64,000 nucleotides of DNA from Dillenia suffruticosa (Eukaryota > Streptophyta > Magnoliopsida > Dilleniales > Dilleniaceae), in assembly GCA_033439265.1 (NCBI GenBank), contig JAVTVX010000035.1, positions 4,010,001-4,074,000 of the forward strand, read 5' to 3'. Below the pieces are notes generated by a model, which was not told the origin of the DNA, made no database searches, and was given only the letters and a program-made list of their open reading frames with translations. Numbering within the stretch: the stretch's first letter is position 1; each line of letters begins with the position of its first letter. Below, piece after piece: positions 48,914 to 62,520 of this stretch. The position numbers were made by a program, and so were the translations under genes.

Positions 48914-51900
48914 GGTCTCTAGCTTTTCTTGTTATATAAAAGAAGAGCCTGAAGATAGAACCAGAAAGGAGGTAGCACCTTGCCACAGTTAGGCTGGAAA
49001 TTTTTGAACAAGGAGTGGTAAGGCGGGTGTGATGTGTTTTGAGTATCAGTCTTATGCTTTAAATACAAACAAGGCGTAGTGTAGGAGATAAAGACATGGG
49101 TGTGTTTAGGTGGAAGAATGAAGTACGAGGATTGAACCGTTAGGAGTGAGGATATTAAGATTGAAAGACACACGGTCTACATGCAGGTAAAGGAGCCACA
49201 AGCCTGCAACGTATAAGCTTGATAGCTGGACTTCTGGCATTTCTCGCCGACTTCATGATCGACAATTTTACCACAATTTTATCTGGTTATGATCATAGTT
49301 GCTCTCTCTGTCCTTTCTCTCTTTTTCCATTTGTGTGTGTTAATGGATTTATTTATGTTTTGGTATTTGTGTGATTTATGGTATGTGGAAGATAGCAAGT
49401 GTAGCTGTCAGAAACTTACAACAAAAACAAGTTGGCAGTTTTATTGTCTCTTTTGCTGCCTTTCCAAAATTTTCTAACCCTGATTTTTCCCCCTTCCTTT
49501 CTTGGCCTAAGAAACCTACCTATCTTTTCTTCTTAATTAGAGCACTCATTGCTTGAATACAAACAATAAAGCATAGTATCGTTGAATTTATCCAGCAGCA
49601 TGTAAAAAATATTCAAATGAAAAAATACAGACTAAATTTGAGGTTGATATGACAAACAGTAAAGTTGAAGTCCATGAGCTATAAAAATGTAAAAATAAAA
49701 TAAAATAAAAAAGAAAAAACTAAAGCTTAGTTATAAGTCTTCCTGTAAAGAGCATGCTGCTACCTCACATCCAAAAAGATGTATGTCTGCAGAGTTCTCG
49801 CATGTATGAGGGACAAGTCTCATTGCAATTTTAGCACTTCTTGAATTGAAGGTATGCCCCCACTATTCTATGTTTAAGCTATTTTTGGTATCTGTTCTTA
49901 TTATGAATATAATTGTTCTTGTGAATTTTGATGAAATGATGATCGACAATCTCTGTTTTTGCCATGCACAACTCCTGCTTGAAATTTGGGTTTAAATGAT
50001 GTGTCATGTTTGGAAGTTGTGGACAATATGATGAGATACTGTGATCATCCATCCTAGAAACTATTTTGATAATTAGGTGTTGAATTGCATATGCTGTAGC
50101 ATGTTTACGGTAATAGTATCTGATTGGACTTGAGCTTTTGGTTTCATAGTATGTAAAAATTATGACATTAATGGAATATTTTCCTCATTTTTTTGATTCT
50201 TAGAAAGTTTTCATGATTTTTAACCTTATTGTCTATGCCTATTTAATAGATCACGTCCTTTCTCTAGTTACCAGTATACGGCTCCAGCCATTTTATTTTT
50301 TCAGTTGATTTAATTATGTCTTGCATACTCTTAGAAGCTTCACTATACAGCATTCAATATCCTATTTCATGCTTTGGATCCTTTTCTTCTTCTAAGACAC
50401 TATAACCATCTTATATGTATCCTGGTTATGTCTTTTCTAATCATGCTTATAAGGAGTTCTGCAGTTTCTTTTCCTTGGTTCCAGGTAAAAAGAGGACATT
50501 AATTAACAAAACTAGATGAAAAGCCATATGGAGTATCAACAGCATTATGTTCTCAAGAATTGGTTTTTGGATTGAGATAAAAAATTTTAGTTTAGATTGT
50601 TTGGTTCTGGTTAAATGAATGAATATGGTTTTAGACCTTCCCTTTTTTATTTTATTTTATTTTAGAAGTCTTTGCTTTTTTACCTTGAGACCTATCTTAT
50701 CCATTGGTGAGCTTTTCACATTTTATACTTCTATTGTAGATGCGCTTTTGGTGAATCTTCAACTTCATTAGAATTTGATTTTGGATATAGCACAAAGAAG
50801 GGATAACATTCGGGTATTTGGTCATTTTTATTCATCTTTTTGATTTTTCTTTGCTCGTGGAAATTTTAGAGTTCCATATCCCTAAATCTTTTTATGAAAA
50901 GAAAAAGGGTGGAAAAAAAAAGAAGGTCCTTATTTGCAAGATGGGAGGGTGTAGAGAGTTTGGCTCTTCTGGATCAATGATGTCCTCTGTATTCTTCTGT
51001 TAGTGTATTATGAAGTTTTCTCTGACTGTTCTATTAAGTCCATGTGGTTTAGCCTCCTCCTGGTGTTCATGTGCCATTTGGGGCAGATAAAGTTTCGCCA
51101 TATACCATGCAAGTTAATTGAGCAATCTTAATTTCCTCAAATTGGAGAATTTTAAGTGATGTAGTGCTGCTGCAATAGATCCCTTTGGCTCTGATATCTG
51201 TTTAACCTGGCTTTCTCATCTTTTCTTGAGGATCTGAAGCTCAATCATATAGGTCTAATCTTGTGATGGCAACTTAAATGGTTAGCAGCAATGAGTCTCA
51301 CTTTCAACATGGGTCTGCAATGCTTCCATCTGGATCCTTTTGAGCTTGGGAACCTCGAGAGCATTTGTCAAAGCTTGTGAACAAATCTAATTCTGTGAGA
51401 TTAATGGTATAAGTAGTCTTACCCCATTTTATTAATGGCATTTTGCTGTTCTATTCGTTAGCAATGGTAATCTTGGGATGCGAATTGCTTTTCAATTTGG
51501 TCAGTGGTTCTAAGTCTGTTCTGTTTGTGATTCAACCGGAAGCATCTTAGAAAGTCTGGTTTGGCAACTTTTGTTGAGTTTCATGCTGCCTCCATTTTAG
51601 CATTTGATTTACTGCACTCCCCATTGGAAGGAATTACTTTATACATGTGATGTTGGTATTAATGGATTAGTTATAATCTTGCCTTACGAACACACCAGCG
51701 GGATTTAGAATTTTTATGCCCTTTTATATGTTCAATTACATAAGAGGATTTACGGCCTTAAAGCCTGCTACATCGTAGATACTACGAACTAAAATTAGAG
51801 GCTTGGCTGTTCTTCAGAATCCTGTGTCATCCACCTGCACACTCGTTGCAGTCTGTGTATACAGAATCCGGAGTGTTAATTTTTAATGGTTTTTTTCTGA

Positions 51901-53924
51901 TTGCTGTCTATTTCTGGACTCCTGTTATTAAGATACCGATTAAGTTTTCTCTGGTAAAATGCATTTTGGGGCCTGCTACTTGGTGCTCCAGGTGGGGTAA
52001 TTGCTAACTTTCATTGTAGAGCAATTTCTCATGTTGCAATGGCCCTTACCTGTTAGATCCATCTAAGGTGTTGTTACTACGATAGTTCACATAGGAACAT
52101 GGATTGCAATAGTCCATTTCCCTTGCAATTGCGGAGGTTTTCGTGATCAATGCCAATTGCAATTGTCTGTTGACACTATTAGCTCTCCAACAAAATTATT
52201 TTTACCTTATAATTTCTTGCACATATGGTATCAGTTTCCAACTCAAAATCATTTCACTCCATCGTCACCAACCATCGTCATCACATTCTGAAACTTTGGT
52301 GAGTGGATTGAAACCATCAGACTTCTTTAAGGATTCATTTGGCTTTTTATAAAAAGCACTAATAGAACTTTTATCCATGGACCTCACTATGACCAAGGCA
52401 GCAATTCTTCTACGTGGGATACGATCATAAAATTATAGGAGTTGTAATTTAAAAAATATCATATAGTATTTAAATGTGCATTTCAAATGAACACAATACA
52501 AATACCTTGCTCATGGGTAATGAAATGTATGAAATTTATAGATGTTAGATTATTACTCCGTGTTTATCGATCCTTATTTTATTTTATTATATTTTATAGA
52601 GACTGATAATCGATGTATGACAATATAACTTTAATTATGAGAAATTTAAAAAACTTGAGATCTACGTTAGCCGATCTGCTCCTTTCTAACTAGAAGAAGA
52701 AGAAGAAGAATTACAACAGATACAAAACTCATCAATAACAGTGCTGGTAACACTGACGAGCAATATGAATGGTGATATTGAAATTTTCACAAGTATTGTT
52801 AGTCTTTCTAATTTTGAATAACAAAAAAAAAAGTCTTTCTAATTTTGTGGTACTCATTTTTTTTTAAAAAAAGTATCATGTGTACATAAAGAGAAAATAA
52901 GTCAAATTCATTCCGATTAAAAGTAGAATTGATTGTGTTTTAGATAACTTTTAGAAGGTATCATAATTGTAATACTAATAATTTTTTATTATTTATTAGA
53001 GCATGCAGAGTTATTGACATAGCATTACAATAATTTCAAATTGAGCTCAGCAGACTATATACTTGATCATAGGTTTATATTTGAGCTCCCTGCATCAAGA
53101 ATCGGAGTTCGAGTCTTGATATTGACAAAAATGACGTTGGGGGAGTTTCTTCCTGATTGGAACTCGACAGGTCGAAATTAGTCGGAGTAAATCTTTGAAT
53201 ACTCGGTAGTGGATCAAGTCTAGAAAACAAAAAAAATAGTTTATATTTGATTTTTTTATTTGTTGAGTGTGAATATTAACCGTTTAATAGTTATTTTTTC
53301 TTTTCAAAAGTTTTACTATTTCTAAATATGAAATGCTATTGATCGAGATGATAAACTATATTTATTTAAAATTATATCTTTAAAAAATTTAAATAATAAC
53401 AATTTTCATTAAACAATCTAGTAACTTATATCTTCATTAAACAATCTAGTAACTTCATCAGATGACAAATAGCCCTTTTTTTAAACACCTTTTCTTTTTC
53501 TTCTCCCAATTAAAAAACCAAGAATTCTTTTTATTTTTGAATAATAAATTAATGTTGGACTGAAGAAGCAAAGTAAAAATAAAATAAACCAAAAACGAAG
53601 TTTCGCATACGAAACCAAACCCTCACTTCCCTCGCGACCCGTTTCGTTTCTCTTCCCTCCTCTTCTGCTCCCCTGCTGTTAGTTCACTGCACGCGCACAC
53701 TCTGTCACAAGAGACAACCGCCAAAGAGAGGACGGAGAGACTGAGACGCGACTTCTGTCGCTGATGCTCGTTAATCTCAGACCCACTTCGATTTTTTCAA
53801 AACCCAGAAATTTTTTAGGTCAGCTTTTATCTGGGTCTTTCTCAAATTTAAGTCTTTTATGAGTTTTTCTCAATTCTTGAATTACTAGATCAATTAGTTT
53901 TTTTTTTTTTGGAATTTTGTAGGT
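48914..53924. other. shared upstream region of CSLA and DP genes
   Basis: CSLA and the DP gene are divergent, so this 5 kb holds both promoters. I found no open frame with recognisable domains. A SINE-like copy lies near 53043-53236. The DP 5' untranslated region starts around 53600-53760 and contains an intron ending at the TTTGTAG before 53923. Confidence 0.55.
53043..53236 (+). mobile_element. SINE-like element, copy B
   Basis: The copy contains a B-box-like GGAGTTCGAGTCTTGA, then TTGGGGGAGT, a TCGAAATTAGTCGGAGT block and a final AAAACAAAAAAAATAG tail. The order matches copy A at 24854-25018 on the other strand. Copies are diverged, so insertion is not recent. The head upstream of the B box is too diverged to assign to a tRNA. 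Confidence 0.55.
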
Positions 53925-55543
53925 ATGGTGATCGGAGGAGATCATAAAGGTGGGGAGAGAAATCCAGTGTCCAGAGCCGCCACTAGGTCGGTCTCCGGCC
54001 AATCAGTTTCGACCAGCGGAAGCATGGGATCTCCGTCGAGTCGAAGCGAGCCCGCGGCGGCTGCAACGCCTGCAAGTGAGAGTATGTTGCTTAGATTGAA
54101 TCATCTCGACATTCATGGTGATGATGCAGGATCTCAAGGGGATGTTGCGTGAGTTTTATTTTTTTGTAATCTCTTTTCTGTTGGTATCTTGGCTTGAATT
54201 TGTGCGTGCAGCTTGTTTTCGGCGATCTTGTTACGGTTGTTTTTGTTGGCGCCAGCATTTGTTTAATAGGTTTGTGGATTGGCTGCAATTGGTAAATCTT
54301 GGTTTGCCATTAAATTAGTGATCGGACTATATAGAAAATGTACTAAATCTGTTATTTCCATATGGTTGTCATAGAAAAAAGAGTATGAGCAAAAATGTGG
54401 AGTATAGTACAAGATGATAGATTGAGCGCATTAAAAGACTTAAGATTAAAAAATTTTAATTTCTTAAAAGAGTAAATCATTCTTTATAATACATTAATGG
54501 ATTAATCTATTAACTAAAGAAGAAAAATTGAAGGAATGTATAAAAGAAGGGAAAAAGAAAAGGAGGAATCTATCAATTAAACAAAATTTGATAGAAAGAA
54601 CCAAAGGTTTTCATTTCCTGACCTGTTTTTCAGACCAATAGTTACATGTAGATGGCTCATTTCAAGGCCAAGTATTTCTTCATGTGCAGAAAACATCGCC
54701 AAGTTTTTGCAGGCAGGTTTGTTTGAAACCAGGCTAACAGTGAACTTATGGATTTACTTAACTTCTTGTGATGCTAATCCATGAAGGCCTGAACCTTGTT
54801 CAATTCTACTATTGTAAAAATTGCTGTTACAAAATCTGATCATTGCTGCATATTTCTGCACAAGTACATATTACAATAGTGCAATTTGTCCCTGCGTATT
54901 ATGCTCCTTGTCTGTGATTGGTATTAAAGCTAAATCCCTCTCCCCATATGCTATATGATAAACTGTTGCCAATTCTATGCAACAATAACAACAATGACCT
55001 GAGTATTAATTCCAAAATTTGGGATCGGCCAAAGTGTTGCCAATTCTATGTACTATTGAAACCAAAGCTCGCAGGATTTCTCATGCTAAGTCCCTCTCCT
55101 CCTCTTTTACTGCTTATTATACTCACTTGTCACTGCATCAGGATTTTAAAAAGTGGTTTTAAAGCTAACTCCCCACTTATATCCTCTGTACATGTTACGA
55201 TAGTCTATATTACACAATGACTGCTTTTCAATCTTGCATAATTTCATTAGCAACACTAAAACCGGGACTCATTGCATTGGTCCTTCCCTTCTCAGCCTCC
55301 ACATCTTCCAGGTCCACAATCAGAACTCAGACACACATTTGACAAAGCAAAGCCCTAATTTCATCAAAACAGGTTCCACCATATCCATCCACGCTGAACA
55401 CCAAAAAATCAAATATTTTGATCATAAACATACAAACCCCAAATCTTACCTCAAAACAGATGAATAGGATTCCAATTCCCAAATGGTGCGAATTTGTCCG
55501 CCAATGAATCAACTGAAGCCATGAAGAAGCATCCCTAATTGAC

Positions 55544-55578
<35 letters not shown>

Positions 55579-58500
55579 CAAAGAAGAGAGCAGAAAACAG
55601 AAAAGATAAAATAAAATAACATGTTGTGTCGGGTGTCGGGTGTCGGGTGTCAGTGGTTGGTTTAGAAAAAAAACCCTTGGGGCCTGTTTGGTGGGCATCC
55701 AATTGTTTGTAAATGAAAAATTTTAATGGGGCAAATAACATTTGAAATTTTTTTTCTTAAAATTTTTAGGGGGGCAAATATTTTTCTTAAAAATATTTTC
55801 AGGGGTAGAATATGATTTTTGGGGGGTAGATTATAATTTTTCTTTTTGGGGGGGGGGAATATCATTTGTGGTTAAAATTTCTTAGAAATTTATACAGTAA
55901 TTTAAAAAATAATAATAATAAGGGGTGGGGGTGGTCGCCCTGCTTGTCTCTGTCCCTGTCTTAAACCATCCATAGAACTTGTCATGAGCACTCTCTTGTT
56001 CTGGTCTATCCACTCCGGACAAGCCTATTAATAGCTAAAGGGATGAAGCTAAAAACTTTCCTCTTTGTGTACAGCACTTAATACCTCTTTGTGACCACGG
56101 CTATATCTCCCCATATACATCTGCTGGGGGCACTCAGTGGATGACTTGGCACCACTTTCATAACTTATGACTGTCCATGAATTTGGGGAGTTTGGACTTA
56201 AGCTTTTTTTTTTTTTTTTGATTTAATATTGCATGTATCTTATTGCTGAAGGTCCTATTTTATTTGCAAGTTTGAACTATGGTATTATGAAATAGACATA
56301 TTGATCTTTTTGGAGAGAGTTGGGTCTTTATGGTGCACTTTAGGAGTTCTTTTCATAGAGTTTCTACATTTCGGATGATTAAGGATGCAAAAATATTTTG
56401 GAAATGTACTATGATGGCAGTTTTATGGTGCCACTGCCCAGTATTTGAAGGATTAAAACCTTCTAATCAAGCTGATCTGGGATAGGATTGCTTCTTTAGC
56501 AATTTAATGGTGTAATTGGTGTTTAGAACTTTTAGTGTATGTCTTTTAGAAGTCAAAAGGGGCATTGTATTGAGTTGAATGATCCAAACTTTTTCTAACT
56601 TTGAGTTGAGTGATCCTAATTTTATTGTCCCACACGCACACTCACTTACACTTATTGATGTCTCTAACAGTGCCAAGAAAAAAAAGAGAGGTCAGCGTGC
56701 AGCTGGAGGTGATAAGGGAGGTAGAGGGCTTCGTCAGTTTAGCATGAAAGGTGCTTATCTTGTTTCATATGTTTTATTAAATAGATACATATCTCATTTA
56801 GTATATTGCAGGTTGTATTGATTTATTTTTTTCACAAGCAAATTTTCATCTGCTTTAACAGTTTCTCGAAATTCTGATTTTAAATTATTTCATGTTGCTA
56901 GTGGAGCGTTGAAATAGTAACCTTGACAGTGATGATTTTTTTTTTTAAATCACCGATTCTATGATTTATTTTCTGATTTTTTGTACTTTTGTTTAGTTTG
57001 TGAAAAAGTTGAAAGCAAGGGAAGGACCACGTATAATGAGGTAATTGTTTCATGCAAATTTTATTTTTTGTGTCTAAAAAAAATTGTTCTGTTTATGGTG
57101 CGAGTTAATACTGTAAGTCATGAAGATATATTGACTGCTAGTTTGTTACCTATTGATTATTTCTCATGAAAATTCTTTTTGGTTTTGGAGTATTCTTTAT
57201 ATAGTTACATGAGTACCTTGTCTCGTCATAATCACAAAGTGAAAGAAAATTTAGAAGAGACATGAGCATATTTTTTGGCGATTGAATCCCATCAATTTTT
57301 CAATTCTTCATTTGTTATTTCCTTTAATCTGTTGTTCCTAAACCTGAGATTGAATTTCTTTTCAGGTTGCAGATGAACTAGTGTCTGAATTTGCAGACCC
57401 TAGCAACAGTGTGTCATCCCCAGATCAGGTTTGCGCATGGATCCTCTGTTTGATTTTGAAGATGTAGAAAACACTTATATATTTGAGCTGTTTTATTCAT
57501 TTGAAATGTTTGTGGCAGCAACAATATGATGAGAAAAATATACGTCGGAGAGTATATGATGCCCTTAATGTTCTCATGGCGATGGATATTATTTCAAAGG
57601 ATAAAAAGGAAATACAGTGGAGAGGTCTACCTCGCACTAGCTTGAGCGATATTGAAGAGTTAAAGGTCCAAATCTACCCTTTTAATGCAAGTTTTTACTA
57701 GCCTAGTTGAATTTTCTTGGTTAGTGGTTTGGGTCTAATCTTAGTGATTTCTATTCACATGATAAGTTGACTGCAGACAGAGCGCATAGGACTGAGGAGT
57801 AGGATTGAAAAGAAAGCTACATATTTGCAGGAGCTACAGGAGCAAGTAAGAGCTGCTGTTATACTTTATTTGTGTCATATCTTCCCGTTTTGGTATGATC
57901 TTCCTATTACATTTGTTACTATATTTTTAATTGAGTGGTAGGTGGGCTCCTTTTGGTGCTCTTTTGTTTTTGTATCCTTTTGAAAAAAAAAGGATAAGGT
58001 AGCCGTTAAAATAGCAATAACATCATATGAAATCACAGCTGCTACTTCGCTTGCTGTGTTGATGATAAATATCTCTTTCATAACTTATAATTTTTGTCCT
58101 TGTCCTTAAAGTACGTAGGCCTTCAAAACCTGATTCAACGCAATGAACAATTATACAGCTCAGGAAATGCACCCAGCGGGGGTGTGGCATTACCTTTTAT
58201 TCTGGTTCAGGTATAATTGCTTGCTATTTTCACTTTGTGCACACTTTTTTTCGTTAAGAGAGCTATGCCAATGTTAACTTCTAACCGGTAATTTATTGGT
58301 TCAACCTATGTCCGGTTAGACATCTATTACCTAGCAGTTGTTGCATCCATAATTTTGCACGGATTTGTATAATAGATACCACAGCAATTCACGCTTTGAT
58401 TTTGCATTTTGAAAATGCAGACACGGCCACATGCAACTGTTGAGATAGAAATATCGGAAGATATGCAGCTGGTGCATTTTGATTTCAACAGGCAAGTGAA

Positions 58501-59339
58501 CCCTGTTAACATTTAATAAAAAAAAAAAAAAAATCAGTGATAAAATGAAGGTTGGTCTCTTGCAGAATTTATAATGGGATTAGCTCCAATTTATTTCTTA
58601 AGTTTTTGTTTGCTAATTTCTTATAATATGATTCTCTAAATCGACCATGATGCATTAGCTTGGCCTTTTGGGATTCAAATAGAATCGTTTTTAGGATAAA
58701 GAAAATCATTCAAATGCCTCATATGTGGTAAGCTTTGAAAATTTAGCCTCTTGCATTAGCCTCTAATGGATCAACCCCCTTCCTATGTAGAATCTTCACT
58801 AATACTCTGTCCATAGAATTATTCTCAGAATATTTAATTAAACCCAGTCCATTGAATCCTTGATTAACTCATACACTCTCTCCTCTAGGCTTGTCTTCAT
58901 GCAGGAGAGATATTTATTCCTTCTTAATTGAGGGGGCTTGTTTTTTATTCTCTTTTAAATCTTTCCTTTTCAGGACAATGTTTAGGGGCATTACATGGTC
59001 TCCCTCAAATTAAGCCAAAGTCATTTTGCATCTAACAAGGCATCTCACCTTTTTTTTACTTTTTCCCCCTTCTCTTCTCTAACTGTCTACAACTCGTGTT
59101 GCAGCACTCCTTTTGAGCTACACGATGACAATTATGTGCTCAAGGCAATGAACTTCTGTGAAAGACCGCAAGGCGATAATGAAGCTCACAATTTTCCAAC
59201 TGATGGAGAAGGATCTAGCATGTATGGTGGCTACCAACCTCAGATCCCCAACACATCCATGCCAAATGCACCTAGTAGGCCCCCAACCTCACCGCCTCTA
59301 CCAGGAATACTTAAAGCACGCGTCAAGCATGAGCATTAG
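53925..59339 (+). CDS. DPB: DP-family transcription factor (E2F dimerization partner, DPB-like)
   Basis: DP proteins pair with E2F factors to bind S-phase gene promoters in the nucleus. The exons are 53925-54148, 56671-56750, 56997-57040, 57366-57428, 57519-57665, 57777-57845, 58112-58210, 58421-58491 and 59105-59339, totalling 1032 nt and 343 residues. The DNA-binding winged helix spans about residues 93-186, from GLRQFSMK through the [20 protein letters not shown]-type box. A heptad-like helix at 187-215 ([18 protein letters not shown]) serves dimerization, followed by the marked-box region. The tail is rich in Pro and Ser. The intron after exon 8 begins GCAAGT rather than GT; all others are GT-AG. 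The first coding intron is 2.5 kb and holds repeats. An intron in the 5' untranslated region ends two bases before the ATG. The paralogue (DPA or DPB) is judged by the long N terminus and is not certain. Confidence 0.93.
54960..55040 (-). mobile_element. possible RTE LINE 3'-end fragment in DP intron 1
   Basis: CAACAATAACAACAATGACC followed by CCAAAATTTGGGATCGGCC has the layout of the reverse-complemented 3' end of plant RTE LINEs (CAA repeats, then a short block with a TTTGGG palindrome and GTCGGC). Only about 80 bp can be recognised. Confidence 0.4.
55546..55574. repeat. (GA)n microsatellite in DP intron 1
   Basis: Uninterrupted GA run, followed 50 bp later by three tandem TGTCGGG heptamers at about 55627-55650. 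Confidence 0.9.
58492..59104 (+). other. GC-AG intron of the DP gene
   Basis: The donor reads CAG|GCAAGT, the consensus of the minor GC class of U2 introns, and the acceptor is GTTGCAG. Joining at these borders gives AG|C ACT CCT, which continues the frame ([14 protein letters not shown]). No GT within the donor window would keep the frame, so the GC donor is needed. Confidence 0.85.
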
Positions 59340-61404
59340 TATACTAGCTTCAGGCTTGGATCTTCCCAACCATGGCGGATCAAATCACATATATGTACAT
59401 TGTGAAGTATTTTGCCTGGAATGAGTTATCCTCGAAGATGTTTCTTGACTCTTGATATGTTCTTGTTGAAGAGAAGAAAACGAGTAAATTGCCTGCTTCA
59501 CTTAACCACTCTTTAAGGATTCCTGATTGTAGGAAATTTGAGCTTTACATGTCCATGATCAGCTATTTGTACTTGCTTTTAGTTATATTTAATCTCACCT
59601 ATCTCATATGCTACGAAATGAAGGTTTTTTTTTCGTTTTTTTTCGTTTTTTTTTTTTCTTCCTTAATCTGTATTAGACCATAGAGAACAGTTCAAACTGG
59701 ATAATGGGTAATCAATTTTATGAATTGGATGTACCTTATTTCGTATGTATTTGCAAAGAGTAATAGATTTACAGCAGAGTCATATTTGTAGTAATCTTTT
59801 CTCTGTATTGATATTATGTTAGATCAATAATTCTTCGTGACTTGGATTTGATTTATTATTCTCTTGATAGAAAAGTCCATGCCTTATCCTTAGGCTGGCT
59901 GTTTTCTTCTGGGTCATGTCATGGTAGCTTGGATTAGTGCTCATGAAATTATCAACAATTGGTCATTAAGCTTTTCGTTTTTGTGATAAATAGGCATTAT
60001 TCCTTCAATATGCATCGATGAAGTGGATGAATTCACTCGACGATGGCATACACTTATCAACAAATCACATACCCTATGGTAAATCCCCCCACCCACATGA
60101 GATTTTAAGGGAAAAAAAAATTTCACTGAAAATTTTAGAAATATTAAAGATTTTAAAATATTACTAAACGCTTAACCTATAAAATCTTATTTATTTTTTT
60201 AAAAAATCATAACTTTTCTCTTTCAGTGTTCTCATTTTTTACATTTTACATTTTATTTTTAATTTTAAAATTCGATTTTTATGAAAAGACTATTTAATTC
60301 TAGAGATTTTACGTAAAAATATCATGTTTGTGAAAGCTACTTTAAACATCTAGTTTGGTCCCGTGACATAATGCAAGGATATGCAGCTGAATAAAACTTG
60401 GAAAAGCCACGTGATCAAAATGTTTTGAGGACTTGAATGCAATCTTGAAAATCATAAAATCGGGTTTTTAAAGAAACAGTTTAACGATATAATTTTTTCT
60501 TTTCAATATTATAATTTCACATTTAAATTCTTATGCGAAAAAAAACTATAGAGTGGGGGCACAGATTCGTGAGAACATAGAGAAGGATGGAGCTCTAATG
60601 CCCACGTGAACAAGTACTACCCACAATTTGATGAAAAATAAGTCTCATCTTCCTTATGGTCGGGAGCTTGCAGTGCTATTGTTGGACATGTGACACAAAA
60701 TGATGGTGAGTTTTCAATCACTGACTTGTGGAGAAATATGCAGATTTTTTTTTTCAGATAATATTTAAAAATTATAAAAATCTTCACGAATCTCAATTTG
60801 ATTAATTTTTTATTTGTTTGTATTTTAGATATAATTTTTTAATTAAAATATAAATTTTTTGTAAATAATAAATAATTTGTTTGTCAAAAAAGATTAAATT
60901 CAACAATGGGATTGTGAGAGAAACCCTGGACAAGTCGAGCTTGTTGAGTTAGGCGGCCGCGAGGTCATGTGAACAATCTCTTGTTCTCTTGGGTACGTGT
61001 CATTTCTCCATTCGCTATTCCACGTGAGTTGCCACGTGCTTGTAATGATCATTTAATTTTTTTGTTTTTGTTTTTTTTTTTTCCATGCCGGTGTTTCTTT
61101 GTTTGTTGTCTGGGCGTGCGCGCAAGAAGGGCCGGAGTGGGAGATACAGATATAGAAGTCCATGCAAGGCATGGGACACGGAGTCCCATCGTAAGGGACA
61201 GATTGTACATGTCAGTGACTTTGTATTTATCTAAATTGCCTTCTTTTTTTTTTTCTCGTTCACCGTAAATTCACTCATCATTTTATGATAATATATTAAT
61301 ATATTAATATTTTATACATCAAACAAACTATATTGAGAGTATAACTCTCTTAAATCAAACTAAATTAATAAGAATATGATTTTGAATATCAATTGATATT
61401 ATAT

Positions 61405-61407
<3 letters not shown>

Positions 61408-61445
<38 letters not shown>

Positions 61446-61446
61446 A
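61408..61446. repeat. compound (TA)n(TG)n microsatellite
   Basis: A TA run changes into TG units. Confidence 0.9.
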
Positions 61447-62484
61447 TGTATATATATTCACAAGCGGTATAGAAGATATTTTTTTTAATAGAAGACCCTA
61501 GTTATAGTACTGCACAAGGGTAGTAATTCTCTTGGTACAAATTATTATAAATTAGGTCAATTGGGATTTATCTCGTTGAGAGAAACCATCAAGAGCACTA
61601 TCTCTTAAAATATATCTACCCATGAAGTGTTAGCTATTATAAACTTATACTATTTTGTAAACATAAATCAACTTTAAATTCAAGGGTTATAAATGTAATT
61701 AGATCTCTCATTTTTATTTTATTGGAATTCTCTTAAAAGCTCATATATTTAATTATCTTAAATGTTTTTTCCTTTGTTAATTTTAACAAAGATATTCCGT
61801 CTCAAAAACTACATTTCACTATTCTTTTATTTGGAACTCGGATTTGCGTATAGCAATACCTTTTATTCGAACTTTAACAAATATGAGATAATTTACTAGT
61901 AAAATCATTCTGTAGTTAATGTAGAATTTAAAATCTCTCTTTCTTTTCTTCAAATTTAGAATATACGAAAATAGATTAAATTTGATAGATTTGATATATA
62001 AATATCTATGTTCTAAAGGGGGCAGGTTAGTGATACAAATATCTTCCCCCATAATCTTATATTTAAATTCTTGTAATATATATAAATGTGTATAATTTAA
62101 ATTAGAGATTTTGAGAGTACTGAGAGTTTTAGAGAGACGTGTGCTTACAAATTTATAATATACACATAATTTATAAATTACTTGCATTAATTATGGACAA
62201 AACCTTCAACCCCCCTCCCTTTAAATTTAATTTATAAATAACTCTCAATCGACTTGAAATTTAAACGCTTTCTTAGACCGGCCCAGACACCTCACAGGCC
62301 CACAAATAAGTGGCCCAAAGGCTTCCAAAAAGATGCTCAAAACGACACACCAAACGTCATCGTTTAACTTTTGCCGAGCCTCCTCTCATTTGCGTCGTTT
62401 GAATTGAAGTCGGTTCTCTAGGGTTTTGACCCGGGGGGCGGGGGGCGGTATTGCAGAAGAGAGAAAAAGAAACCCCAATTGTGG

Positions 62485-62489
<5 letters not shown>

Positions 62490-62517
<28 letters not shown>
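62490..62517. repeat. (GA)n tract directly before a start codon
   Basis: The GA run ends at the base before the ATG of the zinc-finger gene, so it forms the last part of its 5' untranslated region. GA-rich leaders are common in plant housekeeping genes. Confidence 0.85.

Positions 62518-62520
<3 letters not shown>

Larger units (their letters stand above)
59340..62517. other. intergenic region between DP and zinc-finger genes
   Basis: The first few hundred bases should be DP 3' untranslated sequence. The remainder is AT-rich with a (TA)n(TG)n microsatellite at 61408-61446. No gene is supported. Confidence 0.55.
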
